This document shows, in pieces, positions 55,762 through 64,000 of a stretch of 64,000 nucleotides of DNA. A program made the position numbers and the translations under genes. Where the stretch lies: contig KN832555.1 of assembly GCA_000827205.1 (NCBI GenBank), positions 3,312,696 to 3,376,695 on the forward strand, in the 5' to 3' direction. The notes below the pieces were generated by a model. That model was given only the letters and a program-made list of their open reading frames with translations. It was not told the DNA's origin and ran no database searches. The DNA comes from Plicaturopsis crispa FD-325 SS-3. Taxonomy: Eukaryota > Basidiomycota > Agaricomycetes > Amylocorticiales > Amylocorticiaceae. The number at the start of each line of letters is the position of its first letter. Within the stretch, counting starts at the first letter, position 1.

Positions 55762-57926
55762 ATGGCCTCGTTTTCCAAGGTATGTAGCATCTCACATATT
55801 TATGTTTCTAAGTTTCACTGAACATATGGTTCATTCAGGCTGGTGTGAAATGGCGATCTTCGCCTTCGTTCGCGACGCTAGGTACATCAAACCCTCCTAA
55901 ATGAATCGGCCACTATACTGATCTGACCATGTTTTCTAGTTGTCGGGCTGGGTAGGTCCTTCGCCATTCAAGCAGCACCACTTCGCTAAGCAACATCCAG
56001 GTGTCGCCTGTGACCTCTTGGTCTACTCCATCGCAATACCAGTGTTGCCATTTCGATTGGAGGCACTTGGGTACACCAAGGTCTCCTCCCTTTCCGGATG
56101 GCTCGTCTTTGCCTTCGTAAGTACTTGTATATCTCTGTGTACCGTAATGCGTCTCATTCATGTTCCACACAAGTCAGGAGGCTTGGTCCTGTGTTCGTGT
56201 CAACCTCACATCTGGCCGTAGCCCACAATCTGACTTGCGTACTGCGCCCACAGCTACACTTCCAATAGCCATGTTCTCGGAGCATTATCAGCTTCGACGG
56301 TTACCGCTGATCTTCGGCCTCGTTGTTCTCCTCGGGTCGCAAATCATGTTCATGGAGGCCCCGACGTACTGGCTTATGGTCCTCGCAAGAGTATTGCAGG
56401 GCATAAGCTCCTCGATGGTCTGGATAGTTGGACTCGCTATGCTGTTCGTCGCATATTCTCTCCTCACGGCGTTATTATTAATCACGTCCGCACAGCTGTG
56501 ACACTGTCAACGAGAAAAACATAGGCCGTACGTCGGTGTCGTCCTTAGCTAGAAATCATGTAACCCACAATATACCCAGGACAAATCGGTATCGCTATGA
56601 TTGGATTATCTCTTGGGTGCGTAGCTTTAAGCCTTCATAAAATCTCGTGCATACTAACTGTAGCTGGATTAGACTTGTAATCGGCCCCCCTGTCGGCGGT
56701 GTTCTTTACAGCCGCTTTGGCTGGCGCGGCCCATTCATTTTCGGGATCTGCGTCACATTCGTGGATTTACTCTTGAGGATACTCTTCATCGAGCGGTCGG
56801 ATGCCATTAAAATGGGATACGACCCAGCAGCACTTCCTGAAAGCGAGGATGCGGAGGCATCGCCTGAGACCAACACGGAGAAGCCAAGTGCGGAAACTGA
56901 GCTTACCAGGAAGTCAATAGAAAAAGCCACGAAGGCCAGCCCCGACGCCACCGAAACATCTTCAAACGCCGCCATTAACGTTATAAACCCTCCAATTGCC
57001 CCAGGGCAATCCTTGTCACTCATTAGTGTTATCGGCAAGCTCGCCCAGTCGTCTCGAGCTCTCGTTGCGCTCATTATCATATTTGCTCAAGGGTACGTAG
57101 CACGTGGTCAATCTTTTCGGCCTAACTAAAGTCTCTCCCAGCGCCGTATACACTTGCCAGGAGCCCACAATCCCTCTGCGTTTGCAGGACGTGTGGAACT
57201 TAAACTCTTCCAAAGTCGGGGTTGTTTTCCTCGCCGGTGTTCTCCCGATGCTGCTTTGTGCGTGTCTATCAACCTATACCGCTGCATACACGACTGAAAT
57301 CATGCTACGTAGCGTCCCCCATTACTGGTTGGTGGGCGGACAAACACGGCACCGAGTGGGTGACATTTTTGTCCCTCGTCCTGTCCCTGCCGTTCTGGCC
57401 ACTGCTCATTATCAGAGGCCATCTCGCGGCCTTTATCGCTGGATTCGCTCTGGAAAGTCAGTTGCTCCCCGAGCTTCACATAACCTTGTCTTGACACGCT
57501 GCAGCTTTCTTTATGTCGGGCGTAGTACCTCCCGTCACGGCTGAATTGGCCGCGGTGTCGAGGAGCATCGAGGGTGTCGGCTGTGAGTGCGTTACGCTCT
57601 CACCAGAGACAAAGCTAACCATCTCCGAAGATGCACATGTTTATGGAGCCTTTAACTTAGCGTATGGCATAGGAAACGCAGGTGTGCTTGTTAATGATCT
57701 GTTAGTGTAGGCCCGCTTATTGACGCTTTCATTTACAGTGGGCCCGATAGTCGGCGGTCAGATGTACGACCATATAGAGCGGGGATGGCTGGCAATATGC
57801 CTGCTTTGCCTTGGAGTACTTGCTATAGGCATGATCCTCTCGTTCTTCTTCGTCGGCGAGGTTCCGTTATTCAAACGGTTCCTAGGGCTGCGCCGGAAAA
57901 ACACGCAGACCACCTCGGAAGATTGA
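55762..57926 (+). CDS. MFS transporter, DHA1/vesicular-amine-transporter-like
   Basis: Probable 12-helix proton antiporter exporting small molecules; substrate unknown. Fourteen exons: 55762-55779, 55839-55881, 55940-55951, 56001-56116, 56174-56192, 56254-56443, 56496-56527, 56580-56616, 56673-57092, 57142-57257, 57313-57456, 57505-57582, 57631-57681, 57739-57926. All phases agree and give 487 aa. Recognisable parts are LLVYSIAIPVLPFRLEALGY (helix 1 region), LARVLQGISSSMVWIVGLAM, GPPVGGVLYSRFGWRGPFI (motif C region), ITGWWADKHG (second-half motif A) and LAYGIGNAVGPIVGGQMYD. The central loop is long and Glu/Lys/Ser-rich. Exon 3 is only 12 nt. Confidence 0.88.
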
Positions 57927-58340
57927 GGCGGTGGATACATGCATGTCCACGACGACACTAGATTTCTCATAATACTCAACTCAATATTGTACAAGTACAC
58001 AAGGGCTTTCACTTTGGAATAGACAGTCTTTACTTTTCATTGGATGAGACCCCTGAGATCTGTTACCGACGTCAAAGTCGCACCGGTGCCCGGCCGCGGA
58101 AACTTAGCCCGCTCCATGTCCGTCCTTGTTTTCTGAAACCTCTTGCAGCTTGCTTTAGCTTGCTGGCAGACGAACTTTGTTCTTTTCGTTGACTGGTTTA
58201 CAGGTCATTGTAGCTATTGCAGGGCGTCGCTAGGTACACGCTGCCGTTTACGAGACAACAAACGTTGTTTTCACTCCAGCGCTTCACTCAAATCACCGTG
58301 GCACACCCCGACATACCGATCATTTTATACCTCGCGCTCG
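57927..58340. other. Intergenic or leader region
   Basis: About 410 bases. From 58143 the frame is open into the next gene; this could be a 66-residue N-terminal extension but reads more like a leader. Confidence 0.45.
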
Positions 58341-60203
58341 ATGGTCAACTTCAATAACCTGTCAGACGGAGAGGCCAGCTTTCCAGAGGTGTCCGACTTT
58401 CTAGATCCCGACTTGGCCACTGGCACCGCGAGTCTACGGAACGCCAACCTTGCTATAGACGCGGCGTACGACAGGATACGACAGCTCAGACTGAGCCTAT
58501 TCCAGTTCTCTGAAGCCATGCCGTCGTCGTCAGGCTCCTCACGACAGCCCGAGTCGTCGTCGTCTATGGGACCCAACCATTCCGCCCTCATGTTATCGGG
58601 ACCGAGGTCCATAGAACCACGCGCAGCGGAGCCACACACCGCTCGCAGTCTCGACGATATACGCTCCACATTACGACCATCCGCGGTAGAGAGGTTAGAG
58701 GACTTTGAGGACACAATCCGTAATGCAGCCTCCAGACGCCAAGCATCCTCGAATAGCCCTAGGCAATCGTCACCGTTTGACACGCGTCCACCGTCAATGT
58801 CCCCCTTATTTCCTCCCCTCCGACGCACGCTGTTAGAGCGGCAGCTCGTGCGGCGTCAGGAAAATAGCACAGATGACTCCCTCACCTCCCGTGGCCGTCG
58901 CGTTAGTGCGCGAGTCCAAGCCGGACCGTCCAGCGCGTCGTCGGGCACAATTCCCCGGATACGGCAGAGGCTGTTTGACCGCACGCAGCAGATAGCGCGG
59001 GACCTGGAGGGAATTGCAGACCGTCTCGCGGAACGCGAGCAAGGAGAACACACACCACGCCCACCTCGTGCAGCCCTTCCCGCGGATGACCCGATCCCCG
59101 CCCTAATCGAGGACACGCAGATGATGCCGCCATTACCTCCCATCTACTTTGACCATCCGCCGAGCCATGCCCGTGCTATTGATAGCGCTGCCGAGCGGCG
59201 CTTCCGTGCGGCCGTCTGGCAGGCGTCCATGCCCCCGCCTTCTACAGACGAACGCCCCATTCTGGTCGATACGACAGATAGGCACGCCAGCAGGCGGCGC
59301 GATGCTCAGCGCTTCCGTAACCGCAGAGCTGCCGTTTTCGAAATTACAGAAGCCAATCCCGATGTACAGCGTAGCCAGACCAGCTCGGAATGGTTGCTGT
59401 CGTCATCGCAGGCAACAGAGGAGGATGTTCCTGGGGAGTCGGGGCACGATGTTGGCACACAAGCCAATGGACCTGCAGAGAACAATGAATATAGCTCACA
59501 ATCTTTTGACGACTTGGATCATACCGCGCTCGAGTGGCTCATGAACCCGCTCCCGCTCCCGAGACCTCATAACCCACCGCATATCGCACGGCCTACCCGT
59601 ATCCGCGTCCCCCACGCTGGATCAGCGCGACGGCCAGATACTAGCGGCAGCGAGGATACATATGTGTCCGATGCAGGTGTAACAAGGCAACGGAGAGGCT
59701 GGGGTGAGTCCTTGATATCTATATATTGTGTAGTGCTAATGGGCGATCTCCTACTAGCGCGCCTTGACCGGGACGGGAATGAAATTCCCGCCGATGAAGA
59801 AGCACAGCTAGAGGGTGCACGAGCGCGCGCTCGCATGCAAGCACTCTCTGAAGGACGCTTAACACAATCTCTGTCGCCCCACGGAGGAGAAATGGATCCT
59901 GTACGGCCCCCTCGACGGGAATTCCGGCCTACGACTCGGTCATCTATGGTGGACTCCACTAGGCAGCCAGACGTTGTGCGCGTACGCATCAACTCTTGGC
60001 GCTCTGCGCGGCTGCCCTCGAGCGACGAGGCTGCGGCTATGATGGCAGCTGCATTCGCGTCGTCGGAGACGCACAGCAGTGCTCCCAGGGAGCCGATCAA
60101 CCCTCTGCCTATGCCGCTGGATGCGATGGTTCTGTCCCCACGAGTACCGGACCCCCCGCGAGCTATCGTCGTGCACGAGCACAGCAACTTTGCTGGCCGA
60201 TAA
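58341..60203 (+). CDS. Unrecognised Ser/Arg-rich protein
   Basis: Two exons (58341-59703, 59758-60203) give 602 aa. The 54-nt intron has a GTGAGT donor and a TACTAG acceptor, and is in frame. I do not recognise a domain. The protein is largely low in hydrophobic residues, rich in Ser, Arg, Pro and Asp. There are a few helical-looking segments (residues about 30-55, and IRQRLFDRTQQIARDLEGIA near 215-235), an acidic linker and a second-exon helix (EEAQLEGARARARMQAL). No signal peptide or membrane segment with the ATG at 58341. Probably a nuclear or scaffold protein, but that is only an impression. Confidence 0.7.
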   Translation: MVNFNNLSDGEASFPEVSDFLDPDLATGTASLRNANLAIDAAYDRIRQLRLSLFQFSEAMPSSSGSSRQPESSSSMGPNHSALMLSGPRSIEPRAAEPHTARSLDDIRSTLRPSAVERLEDFEDTIRNAASRRQASSNSPRQSSPFDTRPPSMSPLFPPLRRTLLERQLVRRQENSTDDSLTSRGRRVSARVQAGPSSASSGTIPRIRQRLFDRTQQIARDLEGIADRLAEREQGEHTPRPPRAALPADDPIPALIEDTQMMPPLPPIYFDHPPSHARAIDSAAERRFRAAVWQASMPPPSTDERPILVDTTDRHASRRRDAQRFRNRRAAVFEITEANPDVQRSQTSSEWLLSSSQATEEDVPGESGHDVGTQANGPAENNEYSSQSFDDLDHTALEWLMNPLPLPRPHNPPHIARPTRIRVPHAGSARRPDTSGSEDTYVSDAGVTRQRRGWGESLISIYCVVLMGDLLLARLDRDGNEIPADEEAQLEGARARARMQALSEGRLTQSLSPHGGEMDPVRPPRREFRPTTRSSMVDSTRQPDVVRVRINSWRSARLPSSDEAAAMMAAAFASSETHSSAPREPINPLPMPLDAMVLSPRVPDPPRAIVVHEHSNFAGR

Positions 60204-60896
60204 AAACAAAGTTTAGGTTACCTGCATTTTGACTAGCATACATACGCATTTTCTTTCATTTCTTATTCCTTCATCTTTCAGGACTCAGCGCTATCACGTT
60301 CCTTTCCTCTTCATATCCAGTCGAGTAAATATTGTGTACCCACCAGCTTTTGTACGGAGGAACAGTGGCATTTTTGTGGAACGGTGGCAGCCAATGAGAT
60401 TCCGTACGGCAAATGCCGACGTGGTTTGCCTATAAAATGTTTCCCGACTTTCTCTCTTCAACACATCGCCTGCTCGTCTGTCCCGCCCCGCTGTTTTCTA
60501 CACATGTCTTGTAGGCAGTCGGGGTGCGGGGGAGACACTTTCCTCTTCAGAAGGGTAGAAATATCCGAGGCAACGAAAAGGTGGTTTTGTATGCGAGAAC
60601 AAAGTCGCGGCGCTGGGACGTCAGTTCTGTTTCTTCCATCTTTGCCTCAGCGGAAACAGGACCTAGACAGCGCCGCATATTCAATATCCACGTATGTAAC
60701 CGTATACCATTGTCCGTCGTGGGCAGAATTACATGTATACCTCGCCTACTCTACCGGAGCCGTGAATGCAAGGGCTAGAAAGCGCATAACCGTACAACAA
60801 CAAAAATACAAGGAGGTCATTAGCGATAAAAAGTCTATAATAGAAAAAGATAGCATGCATCGACTGAGAGATTTATATGTTGGTCGTCCGTTCGTG
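60204..60896. other. Convergent intergenic region
   Basis: About 690 bases between converging genes. Several plus-strand frames exist but none has protein-like composition. Probably 3' UTRs. Confidence 0.5.
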
Positions 60897-63800
60897 TCAA
60901 CTCCCACTGTTTGTCGGTGCGGGCCCAAACATGGAAAGCAGCGTCATCAGGTCACCTGAAAAAAAAAACAATGAGCGGTGCACGAATGAAACGGAAGGTG
61001 CAGGAGACGGACTCTTCTTGAGTGGTTTACTCAAAAACGCATTCATGCCTGCGCTTAGACACAGCTGCTTAGTAGACTCCTGGCAGTCGGCACTCAGCGC
61101 TACGACTAGAATATGCAACGTTGGTCAAAACAGAACGATAGCAGAAGTTCATGTACTGACTTGGTAAGGAAATCGGCGTTTTGCGTTTCCTTTCGCGAAC
61201 CCTTAGTTTCTTCGCCGCTTCAACACCGTCACATATGGGCATGTCTAACGGCACGTCAGTCAAGGAAAGGGGCGAACGTCATAGATGAACGTACGGTGGT
61301 CAAAAAGCGCAACGCTGAAGTAGCCAGGCTCGTGTGCTTCCCATTCTGCAAGATCACAAGAAGAATCAGACCATGTCTTTCTCACAAAAGAAGGCACTTA
61401 CGAGCTATGGCCTCGTCTCCATTACCCGTGGCAGTAACGTTCAATTGATATCGTTCTAGTTGCTTTACCAGCAGTTTTTGCGCTATTTCGTTGTCTTGAG
61501 AGATAAAGATACAACTTCAGGGGAATGTCTCAGCCACAGATGAGGATACTCACCTTCGGCAACCAAGACATTGCCGTAGAGTGTACGTTGAGCAGCAGCC
61601 AGGTCTTCAATCGCCTTTGTGACATCCGTAGTCCGGCTGGATGTCATAGGACTGGGCAGATCCTTCAGACCCGCCAATGTCTGCAAGAGCCGTGCCTTCC
61701 GTGGAGGCTTCGTCATTTTGACGACGCCGGGCGTGTTGCTGCTGAATATGGCATGGCCCCCAAGACTATCCGTCGTTGGCGTGTAGAGATGGATGATCTT
61801 GGTGTCCTTCAGACCAGTGAGTCCAAGACTATCAACAAAACGAGCGAGCTCCTCGGCATGGGCTTCAGACTGGTCGTCGAGTAGAATGAAATCGAGTGCG
61901 CGGTCACTCGGGTTGAGGCTGCGAAGGAACTCTTCCGCCTCCTGCATAGTGAGAACGCGGGTGACGTGGAAGCCACTGAGCATCATTTCCAGCAACGATA
62001 GAGTGGATTCCGAGGCGGAACAGATGAGCATTTCCAAAGGTTGGGGCTTCATGAGTTGAGCCTTCAAACCCTCGACGTCCGCGATAGCCTATGCGAAGTT
62101 GGATGAGAGAAGCCGAGAGAATCAATCCAAGCACAGTACCTTGCGAGATTCCTCGGAGTCATAGATCTTGACAGGAATTGTAAACCAAAACATGGAGCCC
62201 GAGTGCAGCTCCGACTGCACCCCAATCGCACCGCCCATGAGCTTGACGAGTTGTCGTGATATAGAAAGACCTAAGCCGGTTCCACCAAAGCGTCGCGTCG
62301 ACGAGTTATCTGCCTGCTGGAAAGGAACGAAGAGAAGGTCCACATCACTTGACGACAAACCGATACCAGTGTCCCTGATAGATAGTAGTTGAGTGCTACT
62401 GTCCGATTCGATAGCACATGTTTATAGACGCACTGAATGCTAAACTTCAGCTGCACCTCGCCAGGACCAGACGTGGCATTATCAGCGACAGAGCAATGGA
62501 CTCGCACGGAACCCGCGGCAGTGAATTTGACAGCGTTTCCGATGAGGTTCATCAGCACTGGAAAAAGGAATGTCGGTATCTACGGTCAATTTATAAGAGA
62601 AAGCTTACCTTGACGGATACGAGCGTAGTCTGCTGTTACCCCTACATTATATGCAGGTTATTAAAAGACTTTATCTAGATGAATACGGCTACGCACATTC
62701 TGGAACGTTGGGTTCAATGTTGAATGACAGGTCCAGCTTTTTGGCGGCCATCGGCAGCAGAAGCTCCATGCAATCCTATGACAACAACTTCGAAACTCGT
62801 CACGCATCAAGACCGCCAGCTGAGACATACAGCAATTATGTTCTCAACAGGAAAACCAGAGAATTCGAGTTTGACCGCTGGAAACGATGTCTGAGTAAGT
62901 ATTCGACTCGAGCCGAGAAGAGACGAACCTGACGCTTCAAGCTTGCTGTAATCCAGGATGGAGTCGATGATCTGGATACTGGTTAGAACATTCTACGTCG
63001 CAAGGAGTCAATTTTTCACACCTTCAGTAGCAACTCGCACGATTGCTTAGCGGTTTGTACTGACATCGCGGTTAGCTAGATCTCGAGTCGTATCCTCTCG
63101 TGACTCACCAATTTCGCTCTGTCCAACATTCAACTCGGTGCCGCTCAAAAGATCAAGTAGACCGTAGAACGAGCTGTTCAAGAAGCTGAGTACATAGCCA
63201 GCCTCTTTTGATGCACAAAACCTACCTGAATGGAGTCCGTAATTCGTGGCTCATCGACGCCAGGAAATTGCTCTTGATCTGAGGGGGTGTCAGAAGAAGC
63301 GTCACATTGATAGATGATTGGAGAAGCATACCTTGGTTGCCTTGAGAGCGTCCTCTCGACTTCGTCGTGCGGCCTCGAGGGCATCGCGTTGCGCGGAAAT
63401 CATTTTCAAATTCTCCCTTGTTCCTGCCTGCACAGAACGGAATAAAAGGGCATTCGAAATGCTTATACTGGCTTGTTGACAAAGCAATGTCATGACGGTT
63501 ACGGTCTTTTGGGAGAACGCGTATCGTGAGGCGAGATAGACGGCACCGAACGTTTGTCCTCGGTTGCTGAATATCGGCAGACAAACCACAGATCGATGGG
63601 GACTTTCATTGGCTTCCGACGAGAATCGGGAATCAGCTGCGGCGTCGCCGTAGAACACGCGCTCCTTAGTGTTCATAGCTGTTAGAAAGCCAGTAAGTAT
63701 GACTTTCTCTGTGATTATTGTATGGTGAATATAACCAACCGTGCTGGATTATAGCCTTCTGTAACGGGTCACTGATAGTCCGGATGGACTTTGGATTTCT

Positions 63801-64000
63801 GTAGGACACATTAGTGAGGGGAACAAGATCAAGGAAAGATGGAACGCACTCGTGAACCTGACAAAGATCAGGGGGGACCATGCTCGTCGCAACAATGTAA
63901 TCTCCCGCTTCTCGGGCAATGATCACACACGTATTTTGAGAGCCTGATGTCTCTGGGAGTCGGACGGGGCGTCAGTGATAGACAAGGAAGCTGACATATG
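60897..64000 (-). CDS. Hybrid histidine kinase (5' end cut by window)
   Basis: Two-component sensor kinase, 713 visible codons over 18 exons: 63850-63952, 63740-63798, 63332-63678, 63226-63278, 63109-63173, 63022-63059, 62929-62971, 62831-62877, 62697-62775, 62609-62641, 62434-62557, 62140-62374, 61554-62088, 61402-61494, 61295-61345, 61161-61244, 61013-61105, 60897-60955. Phases agree throughout. Order: a GAF-like sensor ([32 protein letters not shown]), a linker helix, and HisKA with His in [10 protein letters not shown]. The HATPase follows (N box [38 protein letters not shown]). Next comes a degenerate receiver, then a normal receiver with phospho-Asp in ALFDHHMPICDG and Lys in LSKPLKK. 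The N-terminal sensor lies beyond the edge. Feeds a phosphorelay to a response regulator; stimulus unknown. Confidence 0.9.

Noticed and set aside
58143-58340. An N-terminal extension of the unrecognised 602-aa protein
   Set aside because: The frame is open, but composition looks non-coding and the ATG at 58341 has a better context. Kept only as a possibility.

Overview
This window is nuclear DNA of a filamentous basidiomycete, most likely an agaricomycete. Genes are packed on both strands and carry many short introns of about 44-90 nt. The gene content is basidiomycete-like: F-box proteins, a Plavaka-type transposon, a Crk1/Ime2-like kinase and a hybrid histidine kinase. I rebuilt the gene models by hand from splice sites and family conservation. 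Every complete spliced model has a coding length divisible by three.

Layout, left to right. 1-15.1 kb: a DExH RNA helicase cut by the left edge (-), a doubtful small ORF, a DysF/peroxin-like protein (-), an F-box protein (+), isopentenyl-diphosphate isomerase (-), the cohesin kleisin Rad21 (-) and a GRAM-domain membrane protein (-). 15.1-16.0 kb: a non-autonomous hAT-like element with an 8-bp target duplication fills the shared promoter between the GRAM gene and INCENP. 16.0-24.0 kb: the inner centromere protein INCENP/Pic1 (+) and decapping enzyme Dcp2 (+). About 24.6-31.4 kb: a Plavaka-type (CACTA-like) transposon with an apparently intact transposase and a divergently transcribed companion gene. 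It contains a 189-base assembly gap flanked by an exact false duplication.

31.9-43.2 kb: two inverted F-box paralogues enclose NDUFS6 (+), a Crk1/Ime2-type kinase (-), PRPP synthetase (-) and COX10 (+). PRPP synthetase and COX10 share a 217-bp promoter. 43.7-51.3 kb: the disaggregase Hsp104 (-), then two tandem PHO85-type CDK genes (-) with identical exon layouts. 51.3-64 kb: the ribosome-assembly factor UTP5/WDR43 (+), a zincless-finger Fpg DNA glycosylase (-), an MFS transporter (+) sharing a promoter with Fpg, an unrecognised 602-aa protein (+), and a hybrid histidine kinase cut by the right edge (-).

These are mostly housekeeping genes (cell division, RNA turnover, respiration, proteostasis) with no common pathway. 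The unusual features are structural. Very small internal exons (6, 10, 11, 12 and 13 nt) occur in five gene families. Four introns have GC-AG borders. The hAT-like element sits in a bidirectional promoter. The PHO85 tandem duplication has its breakpoint next to the Hsp104 heat-shock element. I found no CRISPR array, rRNA gene or convincing functional tRNA gene.
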